Shown here piece by piece: positions 18,390 through 27,190 of a stretch of 39,273 nucleotides of DNA (its first letter is position 1; each line of letters starts with the position of its first letter). The DNA is taken from NCBI GenBank assembly GCA_021775625.1, contig JAJFHM010000346.1, forward strand, positions 1 through 39,273, read 5' to 3'. The position numbers and the translations under genes are program-made. The notes beneath the pieces were generated by a model. The model was not told the DNA's origin. It was given only the letters and a program-made list of their open reading frames with translations, and searched no databases. Source of the stretch: Hyphomicrobiales bacterium. GTDB taxonomy: Bacteria; Pseudomonadota; Alphaproteobacteria; Rhizobiales; JAJFHB01.

Positions 18390-19607
18390 CTACAATGAAG
18401 GATTGGCGAGCGGCAGGCCGACCTGCGCGCGCCCGTGGTCGGTCAGGTTCGCATCGAAGTTCTGCGTGACGTGGCGCGATGCCACCAGAATGTCGAGGAA
18501 AACCCGCCCTATGTCATTGCCCTTATAAACCGCGCGCGCGCCGGCCAAATCCCACAGGACCTTCGCGGCCTCAAAAGCACGCCGTCCGGCATAAGCCGCG
18601 TTCGAACGGTAATTGGTACGCTCGACATCGTCGGGCCGATAATTTTCATCGGCCGAACGTTCAGTGATGATGCGGCAATCTTCTCTGATGAGTGCCTCAG
18701 CCGCCTGCAGATTGGCTGCCGCCTCGGCAATCTTTATCTGCTGGGCCTGATAGCTGCCGCTCTCCGCGCCCGACATAATGGTGACACTCTTGCGGGTCTG
18801 CGCCAGATATTCGTCCAGCATGTATCGAGCCATGCCGATGACCGAGGCGGTGAGCAAAATGCCGAACGTCATGTAGACCGGGGGCCGGAACACTGCGCCC
18901 GGATTACTGGCCCGCCCGGCAAAATCGCCGCCCCTGAAATCGTCAACGGTGACCACCCGGTGGTCGGGCACAACGAGATCGTGCACCTGAACATCGTGGC
19001 TGCCGGATCCCTTGAGCCCAATGCCGTGCCAGGTGTCCAGTATCTCAACTTGCCCGGCGGGAATGAGGAAATAGGTTTCAGTCGGCGCACCGCCATCCGG
19101 CTCCTCGGTCATGCCCGACAATATGACCCAGTCGGCGCCGGGGACGCCGGTGACGAACGGCCAGCGCCCGGTCAGGCTGACGCCGCCATCGACCCGTTTC
19201 GCCTTGCCGATGCGGGGGATGAGGATGCCTGACACCAAGGCATCCGGCTGGTGGCTCCAAACGTCGTCCTGGGCTTGCTCCGGCCAGCGGGCGATCATGT
19301 AATTGTGCATGATGTACTGAGCCAGCACCCAGCTGGTGGAGCCGCAGCCGATGCCGGCCGGCACCAGTATGTCCACCATGGAATGAAGCGGCGCCTCAAG
19401 CCCTCCGTAACGGGCCGGTTGCAGGACACGGGCGATGCCGGTCCGGCGGATGTCAGCACAGGTCGCATCCGGCAGGCAGCGCAGATCATCGGCCTCCGGA
19501 ATCCGCTGGCGCAGGATCGGGATCAGATCATGGGCGTGTCGCACCACCGCTTCATAGTTTTCCGCTGCCGGCATATCGCTTCCGGTCCTTGCTGAGGCCT
19601 CGCTCAT
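18390..19607 (-). CDS. Flavin-dependent monooxygenase of acyl-CoA dehydrogenase fold (HsaA/HpaB-like)
   Basis: A 405-residue protein of the acyl-CoA dehydrogenase superfamily. The features PARYGGLEAP, GSTSWVLAQY and TGRWPFVTGVPGADWVI, and the lack of an acyl-CoA dehydrogenase catalytic glutamate pattern, point to the group D oxygenase branch (HsaA, C2-hydroxylase of p-hydroxyphenylacetate). Such enzymes hydroxylate phenols or hydroxylated heterocycles using FADH2 or FMNH2 from a separate reductase, which is not present nearby. The ATG has GGAGG upstream. It is divergent from the cupin gene across a 100-bp region holding the third TTATC-N4-GATAA site. The substrate could be a hydroxypyridine-like ring, but this is inference. 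Confidence 0.85.
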   Translation of the reverse strand: MSEASARTGSDMPAAENYEAVVRHAHDLIPILRQRIPEADDLRCLPDATCADIRRTGIARVLQPARYGGLEAPLHSMVDILVPAGIGCGSTSWVLAQYIMHNYMIARWPEQAQDDVWSHQPDALVSGILIPRIGKAKRVDGGVSLTGRWPFVTGVPGADWVILSGMTEEPDGGAPTETYFLIPAGQVEILDTWHGIGLKGSGSHDVQVHDLVVPDHRVVTVDDFRGGDFAGRASNPGAVFRPPVYMTFGILLTASVIGMARYMLDEYLAQTRKSVTIMSGAESGSYQAQQIKIAEAAANLQAAEALIREDCRIITERSADENYRPDDVERTNYRSNAAYAGRRAFEAAKVLWDLAGARAVYKGNDIGRVFLDILVASRHVTQNFDANLTDHGRAQVGLPLANPSL

Positions 19608-19675
19608 GACTTCCTCCGCTTAATTTCGATGCGTCCGCGCTCTAAATTTGACTAACCAGATCCGTTTTGCAATAT

Positions 19676-19689
19676 TTATCGAATGATAA
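19676..19689. promoter_or_regulatory. Third TTATC-N4-GATAA operator-like site
   Basis: TTATCGAATGATAA lies in the divergent region between the flavin monooxygenase and cupin genes. Its arms are identical to those of the two sites at 15080-15127. It overlaps the upstream candidate start of the cupin ORF, which supports the later start at 19707. Sharing a 10-base dyad with one fixed spacing between two divergent promoters 4.6 kb apart suggests one regulon. Confidence 0.5.
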
Positions 19690-19706
19690 TTTACGAGGAC
19701 CCCGTC

Positions 19707-20135
19707 ATGGATGCACCAGTCGAAGACCCAAACTGGCCGCACGATGTTCGCGACGAATTTGCGCGCAACCAGCAAAACGGTGTTATCGGCAGCACTCTGG
19801 TTTCGGAGAGTTCGCGCGTGCGCGTCTGGCACATCCGGCTGAAGCCGGGTGAACGCATGCCGTTTCATCGTCACGCCCTGGATTATTTCTGGACCGCGAT
19901 GGCCAAGGGCCGCTCGCTTTCCCATCAACAAGACGGAACCACGGCCGAACATGATTATGAAATCGGCGAGACGTTTCACGGCAATTTTGCAGTCGATGAG
20001 TATCTCTATCACGACCTGGAAAATATCGGCGACACGGATCTGATATTCACCACCGTGGAGTTCCTCAACAGCGCCAACGGGGCCATTGCCGTGCCCGACG
20101 AGGTCCGCTTGAATTCCGCAAGAACGGCCGCTTAG
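19707..20135 (+). CDS. Small cupin-domain protein
   Basis: A 142-residue single-domain cupin. The track starts at 19683, but the ATG at 19707 has GAGG 8 bp upstream and the earlier ATG lies in the operator-like palindrome, so 19707 is chosen. Cupin motif 1 is seen as GERMPFHRH with H54 and H56. Motif 2 is YHDLEN with H102 and N106, matching the H(X)3N signature. The usual motif 1 glutamate is not evident. Small cupins of this kind can be dioxygenases, isomerases or binding proteins; the function is not clear. It is divergent from the HsaA-like monooxygenase and 170 bp ahead of a RidA, so a role in the same ring-degradation steps is likely. Confidence 0.8.
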   Translation: MDAPVEDPNWPHDVRDEFARNQQNGVIGSTLVSESSRVRVWHIRLKPGERMPFHRHALDYFWTAMAKGRSLSHQQDGTTAEHDYEIGETFHGNFAVDEYLYHDLENIGDTDLIFTTVEFLNSANGAIAVPDEVRLNSARTAA

Positions 20136-20304
20136 TCGAACAAAAATCATAGTGATGCTCCGCGTCTGCTGCGATTGGAGCGGGGCACTTTCGATCATAC
20201 GGGCTTATTTGATGGCGGCGCCACAGTGTGGGGCCATGCTCGTCATCGCGCTCTAACAGTGATCCGCTTCAACCATTCCAACCGCGTAACTGGAGACCGC
20301 AGAC

Positions 20305-20655
20305 ATGCAGATTGAACGTCATCTTTCAGGTCCGAGAATGAGTAAGGCCGTGGCACATGCCGGCACGGTTTATGTTTCCGGGCAAATGGCGGTTGCGAAA
20401 CGCGGCGCATCCATCACCGAGCAAACTGAGGAAATTCTGGGTCTTCTCGAAAGCTACCTGGCGGAGGCCGGCAGCAACAAAACCAAATTGTTGATGGTGA
20501 ACATTTGGCTGGCGGACATCGCAGACTTTGACGAAATGAACCGGGTGTGGGATAGCTGGGTGTCACCCAAACACTTGCCCGCGCGCGCCACGGTGGAAGC
20601 GAAGCTCAACAGCCCCGACTGCGGTGTCGAGATTGCGGCAATCGCTGCGCAGTGA
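20305..20655 (+). CDS. RidA family protein (third copy in window)
   Basis: A 116-residue RidA-fold protein, slightly shorter than usual at the N-terminus. The substrate arginine is R94 in PARATVEAKL and the glutamate is E109 in GVEIAAIAAQ, so enamine/imine hydrolase chemistry is likely. The ATG at 20305 has GGAG upstream. It follows the cupin and precedes the TetR regulator on the same strand with spacers of 169 and 147 bp. Its presence fits a pathway that releases an unstable aminoacrylate-type fragment from a nitrogen ring. Confidence 0.9.
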   Translation: MQIERHLSGPRMSKAVAHAGTVYVSGQMAVAKRGASITEQTEEILGLLESYLAEAGSNKTKLLMVNIWLADIADFDEMNRVWDSWVSPKHLPARATVEAKLNSPDCGVEIAAIAAQ

Positions 20656-20802
20656 GATTGGCGCCCCACACCGCGGCGAGCCACGCGGACGGAATCGATG
20701 GAAACGGCGATTTCACGCAAAAGTTGTTAACACTTTGGCCGCAAGCAGGTTGCAACGACCGCTAGTATTTGCCACACATGCCGCACCGACATTAGGGAAC
20801 AC

Positions 20803-21504
20803 ATGATTGAAAGAGCCACAAATAAGACGACAGCAGTGTCGCTGAACGAGCGGGACGCGCCTGCGGGTCCCGACCGCAAGCGAAGCCGCCGACTGTCGCC
20901 AGAACAGCGCGCTCAGGATATCATTGAAAAAGCCATTGAAATGTTTGCCGATGTCGGATTTGACGGCAGCACGCGGGAACTGGCCAGCCGTCTCGGCATT
21001 ACGCAGCCACTGCTCTATCGCTACTTTCCGACCAAAGAGCACCTGATTCGCGAAGTCTATCACACGGTTTACCTGAACCGGTGGAGACCGGAGTGGGAGG
21101 CTTTGCTTGCGGACCGCTCTCGCCCGTTGCGCGAACGACTGCAGGAATTTTACCGAGACTATACCGACGCTATTTTCAGCCGCGAGTGGATCAGGATCTA
21201 CCTGTTCTCCGGCCTTCGCGGATTCGATATCAACAAATGGTACGTCAAACTCGTCGAAGAACGCATATTGAAGCGCATATGCGTCGAGTACCGGCACGAA
21301 CTTGGGTGCAGGGCGCGAAAGAAGGACGTGGCCGAGTTGGAACTGGAAGCGTCCTGGACGCTGCACGGCGGTATTTTCTATTACGGTGTCCGCAAACACA
21401 TTTACGGATTGCCGGTGGCCAAAAATAAAGACGACATGATCAACAATGCATTGGAAGTGTTCTTCGTCGGCAGTGAGAAAATTTTCCGCAACGCTGATAG
21501 TTAG
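20803..21504 (+). CDS. TetR/AcrR family transcriptional regulator
   Basis: A 233-residue regulator with an extended basic N-terminus (PDRKRSRRLSPEQR) before the TetR helix-turn-helix at about residues 45-85, in which the recognition region reads TRELASRLGITQPLLYRYFPTK. The C-terminal half is a divergent ligand-binding domain. About 80 bp upstream is TTGTTAACAC, with a TGTTAACA core that may be an autoregulatory site. It is the nearest regulator to the operator-like repeats at 15.1 and 19.68 kb and the best guess for their binder. The gene ends in a convergent terminator shared with the hydroxypyridine operon. Confidence 0.93.
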   Translation: MIERATNKTTAVSLNERDAPAGPDRKRSRRLSPEQRAQDIIEKAIEMFADVGFDGSTRELASRLGITQPLLYRYFPTKEHLIREVYHTVYLNRWRPEWEALLADRSRPLRERLQEFYRDYTDAIFSREWIRIYLFSGLRGFDINKWYVKLVEERILKRICVEYRHELGCRARKKDVAELELEASWTLHGGIFYYGVRKHIYGLPVAKNKDDMINNALEVFFVGSEKIFRNADS

Positions 21505-21506
21505 AT

Positions 21507-21536
21507 CGCTTCACGTTCATATGGAAACGTGAAGCG
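21507..21536. terminator. Bidirectional stem-loop terminator between tetR and the hydroxypyridine operon
   Basis: CGCTTCACGTT and AACGTGAAGCG form a perfect 11-bp stem with an 8-nt loop, extendable by GA/TC through one wobble pair. It sits in the 52-bp gap between two convergent stop codons. It has no clear T run on either side, but its position and symmetry support a role in ending both transcripts. Confidence 0.65.
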
Positions 21537-21556
21537 GTCCAGAACAAAGGATCCGG

Positions 21557-21946
21557 CTACAGACCGGCCGCATCCGCTTCATCGGGCGCGAAATCAATGT
21601 GAATGTGGTTGGCGTCGCAATCGAACACGTTGATCTGCAGGATCCCGAAACCGGGAACGCGCACTGCTTCGTATTGAATTCCGGCTTTCTCGAGCCGGGC
21701 GACAAAATCCGCAAGCCCGGTCGCTGAGAGCGCGAAGTGCTCGATCTTCGGTTCGATCGAATCAGGCTCGTTTTCGACGCCAACCATGTGCACGACCGCC
21801 TGCTCTCCAACATACAACCATGCTCCCGGGAACGGAAACGGTGGCCGGGGTCCGTTTTCCATTCCGAGAATTGTGCAGTACCAATCCACCATGCCATCGA
21901 GGTTGGAGGTTCGCAGGTTCACGTGATCCAGGCTTTTCAATTGCAT
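21557..21946 (-). CDS. VOC (glyoxalase/bleomycin-resistance fold) protein
   Basis: A 129-residue single-module VOC protein with LDHVNLRTSNL at the N-terminus, EHFALSATGLADF in the middle, and DCDANHIHIDF at the end, giving candidate metal ligands H8, the histidine of EHFA and a C-terminal histidine or acid. Family members include extradiol dioxygenases, glyoxalases and isomerases. The ATG has a GGAGG site. It is the last gene of the minus-strand hydroxypyridine operon, 13 bp after the small transporter. Function in the pathway is unknown; an isomerase or a ring-fragment-processing role would fit. Confidence 0.88.
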   Translation of the reverse strand: MQLKSLDHVNLRTSNLDGMVDWYCTILGMENGPRPPFPFPGAWLYVGEQAVVHMVGVENEPDSIEPKIEHFALSATGLADFVARLEKAGIQYEAVRVPGFGILQINVFDCDANHIHIDFAPDEADAAGL

Positions 21947-21959
21947 CTGTATACCTCCG

Positions 21960-22397
21960 TCAAGTTAGGGTCTGTTTGTATCGTGCATAGACGATACAGC
22001 CGATACCGGCCCCGACAAGCAAAAGACCGGCGAACTGCCATGGGCTGATCTGCTCCTTGTAAACCAGCCAACCGACAATTGTAGCAAGAGCAATTGAACC
22101 CCCGTAGACCAGCGGCGTCACGAACCCGACATTTCCCCCGATGCTGAAGGCGCGGGACAAAGCCATGATGAAAATAGCCACGCCGATGCCGGCGACGAGC
22201 GCCCACACGATACCCTTGGCGTTGTTTTCGCCCGCAAATGTGGCACCGGAATAAAGGAACAGGCCAAGCGGCACGAACGTTCCCAAGGCATTGACAATGG
22301 CTGCCACCAGATTTGAATCGGCGAACAGCGCGGCGCGGCTTATACCCACCAAGAACACGGCGTAGGCAACTGTGGCCAACAGAACGAGCCAATACAT
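21960..22397 (-). CDS. Half-size EamA/DMT-family membrane protein
   Basis: A 145-residue membrane protein with about five hydrophobic helices, the size of one EamA repeat of the drug/metabolite transporter superfamily. It ends with a helix and a short basic tail (ARYKQTLT), as in small paired or homodimeric DMT proteins. The start at 22397 is chosen over 22412 because GAGGGGAG lies just upstream of MYWLVLL. The glycine-rich helix GGNVGFVTPLVYGGSIALATIVGWLVYKEQ region resembles the EamA signature. It probably exports or imports a pathway compound. It lies 13 bp before the VOC gene and 84 bp after the HD gene. Confidence 0.83.
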   Translation of the reverse strand: MYWLVLLATVAYAVFLVGISRAALFADSNLVAAIVNALGTFVPLGLFLYSGATFAGENNAKGIVWALVAGIGVAIFIMALSRAFSIGGNVGFVTPLVYGGSIALATIVGWLVYKEQISPWQFAGLLLVGAGIGCIVYARYKQTLT

Positions 22398-22481
22398 GAA
22401 ATCTCCCCTCAAGTGCCCTCAAATGATTTATCCAGGTCTATCAATGGTATCTCGAATTCGGACGCATCCAGCCCGGGCTTG

Positions 22482-23150
22482 TCAACGGCCAATCAAAAAG
22501 CTTCTGCACCCGGCAAGTGTGCGCCGTTGTTTGAAATCGATGACGTTGTCGGCCGGATTCTGAAGCGCATTGACGGCGCGCACATACAGCGGCAACGCGT
22601 GAGAATAGGCGTCATAGGGGCGCATCCGCGCCACCATCCAGTCAAGCTTGGCGCGGGCATCGGTGGCAGAATATTTGCCGGTTTGCACCCATTCATTCAC
22701 CAGCCAGTCCAATGACTCAAGGAACGACAGGGAGTCCGCGGCCTGCAGAATGTCCTCCTCTGGATTGCCTCCGATTTCGTGACGCAATATGAGGCTGCGG
22801 ACCTGGAGAATGAACGCCTCATCAGCCTTGTTGCCATCGCGAAGCCACTCCTCGACAACATCGGCGGAGCGCACCGAGTGGGCAAACAGGTAATCGGCAT
22901 CATCGAAACGATCCGGAGTACTGGTCGGACCCCCGGGGAAAAACCGTTCTGCGTCATGGACCAACGCGGCAAACTTCAATGCGTCCCCGGCTTTGCCCGA
23001 AATCTTCATCGCCCAGGCCCTGGTGCACAGCAGATGCTCAAGCTGATAAAACCCATCAAGCCAGTCAACTGCCGCCAACTCCAGGCTACTGAAAGTGGCA
23101 TCGGCGTAGCGGCCGGCAAGCTCGTCAGCCATAGTCGTATCGTCATCCAT
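22482..23150 (-). CDS. HD-domain protein, possible phosphohydrolase
   Basis: A 222-residue protein with an HD-type metal site: H39 in LEHLL, H65-D66 in LVHDAERFF, and further histidines H91 and H124 in AHSVRSAD and LRHEIGGNP. HD proteins hydrolyse phosphate esters or nucleotides, and some are oxygenases. Its start overlaps the end of the fused molybdenum hydroxylase gene by 8 bp, so the two are made together. Because the operon begins with kinase-like components, removal of a phosphate from a hydroxylated intermediate is an attractive role, though no direct evidence shows it. The family is likely but I do not recognise a named homologue. Confidence 0.78.
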   Translation of the reverse strand: MDDDTTMADELAGRYADATFSSLELAAVDWLDGFYQLEHLLCTRAWAMKISGKAGDALKFAALVHDAERFFPGGPTSTPDRFDDADYLFAHSVRSADVVEEWLRDGNKADEAFILQVRSLILRHEIGGNPEEDILQAADSLSFLESLDWLVNEWVQTGKYSATDARAKLDWMVARMRPYDAYSHALPLYVRAVNALQNPADNVIDFKQRRTLAGCRSFLIGR

Positions 23151-26061
23151 CTGGGCTGGCCGGCATCGTGGTTGTCAGATGTTTGCCGTGCAGTGCGCGC
23201 CAGACAGTTTCCGGTGTTATCGGCAGCTCAGAAATCTCGACGCCGAAATCGCTCAGCGCGTCGCAAATGGCATTTGCGACCGCAGCGGCCGGTGGGATCG
23301 TGCCCACTTCGCCAACGCCGCGCACTCCAAACGTGGTCGTTGGCGACGGCTCCTCGGTGTGCAACAGCTCAATGGGCGGAACATCGGCAGCCATCGGCGC
23401 GAAATAGTCCATCATCGTACCGTTTATCAATTGCCCGGTTTCCGGGTCGTATCGCAGCTCTTCGTTCAGTGCAGCGCCCAGTCCCTGCACGACAGCACCG
23501 CGCACCTGCCCTTCCACAAGCAGCGGATTAATCTGCGTGCCGCAATCATGCACCATGATGAACCGCTCAACCGAAAATTCCCCGCTCTCGGCATCGACCG
23601 AAACGACCGCGGCCGCCGTGCCGAATGAAAACGCGGCCTCCGCAGGCTCGAAACTGGCAGAGGCTTCCAGCCCCGGGCTATCGCCTGCCGGTATCCCCTG
23701 CCCCAGTATGGCGCCGCTGAACACTCTCGACAGTGGCACTTGCCGTTCATGGTCGGATATGTGCCGGACCACCCGGCCATCGACAACAATTTCTTCGACG
23801 GGCGCCTCCAGAATGGCCGCACCCAAACGCAATGTCTTTGAGAGAAACTCTTCGCCCGCCTGCTTGATCGCGCCAGAGGCGGCAATTATCGTGCGGGAAG
23901 CAAAGGCGCCTGTGTTGAGCGGCGACGCAGCCGTATCGCCGGCATGGACATGGATGCAGTCAAAATCCACACCGAGCACATCGGCGCAGACTTGCGCAAA
24001 GGCGGTTTCGCTGCTCTGGCCAAACGTTGAAACACCTGTGTAAAGATCAACTCCGCCCGTCCTGTTGGCCCGCAAGGTAACGCTCTCGTGGGCGCCATAT
24101 TGCGAGCCCCGATGCGCCAGAAAACGGGCACTGGCGTAGCCTGTGCGTTCCACAAATGAGGCTAAACCGATACCTGCAAATCGCCCGTCCGGCCGCTGTC
24201 GGTTCTCGTTCAATCGGTGCGCAGAATAATCCACCGCATCTGCAGCCATTTGCAGTGTTCTCAAGTAGTCACCGCTGTCATAAATCACACCACTTGGCGT
24301 GGTCCAGGGCAAATCCTCCGGCGCCAGCATATTCTGTTGCCGCAGCATCAGTGGGTCGGCGTTGAGTTTGCGTGCCAGGCGATCGATGAGCACTTCAAGC
24401 GCGAAATTCACTTCCGGCTGCCCATAGCCGCGATAGGCTCCGATAGGCGTTCTGTTCGTCAACGCAACACTGCGTTCGACCGAGCCGTCGGCAACCTTGT
24501 ATGGGCCGGCGAACACCACGCTCGATAATTGCGCGGAACCAAACGAGGAGTTCCAACCACCGAGGTCGGTAGTGTACTTGTTCTTCAGAGCGACGATCCG
24601 GCCGTCATTTCGGGCACCAATCGTATAGTGATGCACCGCTCCTCGTCCGTGGGTGCTGGCGCGAAAAAACTCCAATCCGTCTTCGATCCATTTTACCGGA
24701 CGACGGGTGGCCATGGCGTGCAGGCAGGCCAGCACATCCTCGGGATAAACCCCAAGCTTCATCCCAAAGGCACCACCAACATCACTTGCGCTGACGCGGA
24801 TGCTCCCTTCATCCAGGCGTAAAGATTCCGCCAACTGCTTGCGGACCAGATGCGGCACCTGGGTTGACGAATGGACCATCAGGTCGCGGGCACCGGGACG
24901 CCAGGTAGCGATCACACCGCGCGGTTCCATGGGCAAAGGGCTGACGCGATTAACCCGAAACTGACCCGAGACCACGAGATCCGCATCGCTCAGCTGTTTC
25001 TCGGGGTCGCCACCGCGAACCTCACTGCGCGACAGAAGATTGGACGCCAGGACATCAGAATGCATCACCGGGGCGGTGTCTTCCAATGCGTCGAGCGGAT
25101 CGGACACATGTGGCAGGGGTTCGTACTCGATTTCGAGCAATTCGATCGCATCCTCGGCAGCTGCCCGGCTGCTTGCAGCAATGCTGACAACCGGCTGCCC
25201 CTCATAAGTCGCCCTTTCCTGCGCCAACGCATAGTAGGACAGCTTGGGGGCTCCAGGCACCGGGCGCAACACCGTCAACGGATCGCTGAGGTCGCGAACC
25301 TCGGCTCCGGTCAGTATGTGCTTGACGCCGGCCACTACTGCGGCCTTGCTGATATCGATCGACTTAATTCGGACGTGCGGAAACGGACAACGCGCAACGG
25401 CCATTTCGAGTTGAAGGGAGAATTGCACGTCGTCGACAAACTGGCCGTCGCCGCACAAGAGCCGGTCGTCTTCCTTGCGCGGCGGGCTCTGGCCGATGTA
25501 GCGATCGACTTTGCATCCGTCTTGAGCCTCCCGTGGGGGCAAGGGAACATGCACCGTCGCACTGTCGGCGGCGGAACCCTCAATGTCATCAGGGCAGCCG
25601 AGATACTCTTCGACGGCTCGCAATATGCCTTCGTACCCGGTGCATCGGCACAGCACGCCGCTAATTTCTTCGCGAATTGTTTGCCGCGACGGCGGTGGTG
25701 TCCGATCAGCAAGGCTCAGCGCCAGCATCAAAAAGCCCGATGTGCAGAAGCCGCACTGCACCGCATGATGTTTTTTGAACAGGCTTTGCAACCTGCTCAG
25801 TTGGTCGCCTTCGGCAAGAGATTCCACCGTGCGGACCACTGCGCCATCCAACTGAGCGGCCAACATGATGCACGACTTTATCGCTTGCCCGTCCACTAAA
25901 ACGGTGCACATGCCGCACACGCCCTGCTCACAGCCAACGTGAACGCCGGTCATGCCCTGACGATGACGCAGAAAATCCGCGGCGTGCATGCGAACAGGTA
26001 CGGTATCCTCGATTTCCGAACCGTTCAGCGTGACCATGATTTCGATCCGATTAGCCGTCAC
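23143..26061 (-). CDS. Fused [2Fe-2S] and molybdopterin subunit of a hydroxypyridine hydroxylase (HpdA-type)
   Basis: A 972-residue natural fusion of a CoxS-type iron-sulfur protein and a CoxL-type catalytic subunit. The plant-type cluster ligands are C44, C49, C52 and C64; the second cluster ligands are C103, C106, C138 and C140. The molybdenum domain begins near residue 185, with GGAFG at 429-433, the loop AYRGYGQ at 542-548 and the catalytic glutamate E918 in GVRGVGEVG. The start is a GTG; the ATG at residue 9 is possible. With the FAD subunit at 28876 it should hydroxylate a hydroxypyridine next to nitrogen, using water. It corresponds, from memory, to the molybdenum component of the four-part 3-hydroxypyridine dehydrogenase HpdA. 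It follows the NicX gene by 70 bp. Confidence 0.9.
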   Translation of the reverse strand: MTANRIEIMVTLNGSEIEDTVPVRMHAADFLRHRQGMTGVHVGCEQGVCGMCTVLVDGQAIKSCIMLAAQLDGAVVRTVESLAEGDQLSRLQSLFKKHHAVQCGFCTSGFLMLALSLADRTPPPSRQTIREEISGVLCRCTGYEGILRAVEEYLGCPDDIEGSAADSATVHVPLPPREAQDGCKVDRYIGQSPPRKEDDRLLCGDGQFVDDVQFSLQLEMAVARCPFPHVRIKSIDISKAAVVAGVKHILTGAEVRDLSDPLTVLRPVPGAPKLSYYALAQERATYEGQPVVSIAASSRAAAEDAIELLEIEYEPLPHVSDPLDALEDTAPVMHSDVLASNLLSRSEVRGGDPEKQLSDADLVVSGQFRVNRVSPLPMEPRGVIATWRPGARDLMVHSSTQVPHLVRKQLAESLRLDEGSIRVSASDVGGAFGMKLGVYPEDVLACLHAMATRRPVKWIEDGLEFFRASTHGRGAVHHYTIGARNDGRIVALKNKYTTDLGGWNSSFGSAQLSSVVFAGPYKVADGSVERSVALTNRTPIGAYRGYGQPEVNFALEVLIDRLARKLNADPLMLRQQNMLAPEDLPWTTPSGVIYDSGDYLRTLQMAADAVDYSAHRLNENRQRPDGRFAGIGLASFVERTGYASARFLAHRGSQYGAHESVTLRANRTGGVDLYTGVSTFGQSSETAFAQVCADVLGVDFDCIHVHAGDTAASPLNTGAFASRTIIAASGAIKQAGEEFLSKTLRLGAAILEAPVEEIVVDGRVVRHISDHERQVPLSRVFSGAILGQGIPAGDSPGLEASASFEPAEAAFSFGTAAAVVSVDAESGEFSVERFIMVHDCGTQINPLLVEGQVRGAVVQGLGAALNEELRYDPETGQLINGTMMDYFAPMAADVPPIELLHTEEPSPTTTFGVRGVGEVGTIPPAAAVANAICDALSDFGVEISELPITPETVWRALHGKHLTTTMPASPDG

Positions 26062-26131
26062 TGTCTCGCCTTATCGATTTCGAGCCGGACGACGATACGC
26101 CATCGATCCAGTCCCCCAGTCCGTTCACACT

Positions 26132-27157
26132 CTAAGAGGATGGCTGCATTTCCTTGACCACCACATCGCCGTCGATGACGATTGGCTCATCGTCGAGAAA
26201 AAGGCTGCAATCGCGCATTGGGATATCGAGGTGGCAGGCGGTGTCGTTGAGCCCGCCCAGCTCGTTGTTCGGACCGGTTGAGAACATCACATTCCCGTAA
26301 AAGGAACGCAGCTCCATCCCCATACCGCCGGGGAATTGCGTCAGTCCATGCCAATTGGCACGCTCGTCCAGCCCCCATCCAACATGCGACATGCCGTTGC
26401 CTCTGGGGTCTTTGAATGCGTCCATGTAGCTCTTGATCAGGTCGGCCTCGATCCCGCCGCGAATGTCTTGCACGAACCCTTTCTCGATCGTGTACGTCAC
26501 CGGCTCGCGCACATATGAGTTGAACGGCAAAAGCACATCGCCCATTCCGAGGACGATCTGCCCGTCAACACCATCATCGGCACCGCCGGTAAAGACGAAG
26601 CCTGCCGGCCAATGATCCCAGCGCCCCGGCTCATCCGTGTAGCCATATTCGCTAATGGTCGGATAGACGCCAAGTTTGTAAGTGATGTCGGTTCCGTGCG
26701 GGCTCGTAATCCGCATGTTTTTCGCCTTGGACAAAATTTCGGCACCCACCTCGACGCGTTCCCGGATCTCTTTTGACGGCATCAGCCTCGCCAATAGCGG
26801 CGCCGGTTCGACAGCGGTGAGAACACGCGCTCCGGCCGCCTGGATGGCCATTTGCTCAGGGCTGAACAAAAGGAATATGAGATCGACCACCATATCGGCC
26901 TGTTTGAGTGCCTCAACCGCTTCCGCGTTCTGGGCCAACTGCGAAATACCAACTTCCCAACTCCCCGATCCCGGCTGTGGTGTCGGCAGACGCATATGAT
27001 AAATCTTGGCGCCAAGTGTGCGGCCGGCATTCAAAAAGGCGTCGGCATAGTCCAGCCGCTCATCGCCCTGTGACAGCACGACGACACTCTCGCCTTCGTG
27101 AACTCCACTCATCTCGAGTTGAATTCGGCAAATTTCGTTGAGAGAATTTTGATCCAT
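26132..27157 (-). CDS. nicX: 2,5-dihydroxypyridine 5,6-dioxygenase
   Basis: A 341-residue NicX-type Fe(II) dioxygenase, which opens 2,5-dihydroxypyridine to N-formylmaleamate in the maleamate pathway. It matches recalled Pseudomonas putida NicX through SEYGYTDEPGRWDHWPAGF, EKGFVQDIRGGIEAD, FSTGPNNELGG and TACHLDIPM. The iron ligands H265, H318 and D320 of NicX correspond to H258, H309 and D311 here, with nearly the same spacing. The fold is related to M29 aminopeptidases, so automatic annotation may call it a leucyl aminopeptidase, but the motif set is specific. The ATG has GGAG upstream. It lies 33 bp after nicD. This gene identifies the operon as a dihydroxypyridine pathway. Confidence 0.92.
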   Translation of the reverse strand: MDQNSLNEICRIQLEMSGVHEGESVVVLSQGDERLDYADAFLNAGRTLGAKIYHMRLPTPQPGSGSWEVGISQLAQNAEAVEALKQADMVVDLIFLLFSPEQMAIQAAGARVLTAVEPAPLLARLMPSKEIRERVEVGAEILSKAKNMRITSPHGTDITYKLGVYPTISEYGYTDEPGRWDHWPAGFVFTGGADDGVDGQIVLGMGDVLLPFNSYVREPVTYTIEKGFVQDIRGGIEADLIKSYMDAFKDPRGNGMSHVGWGLDERANWHGLTQFPGGMGMELRSFYGNVMFSTGPNNELGGLNDTACHLDIPMRDCSLFLDDEPIVIDGDVVVKEMQPSS

Positions 27158-27190
27158 GATGCATATCTCCTTTAACGCGTCCTTTGGGTT

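Noticed and set aside
26132-27157. M29 leucyl aminopeptidase
   Set aside because: The fold is related, but the NicX-specific motifs and three iron ligands are present and nicD is adjacent.
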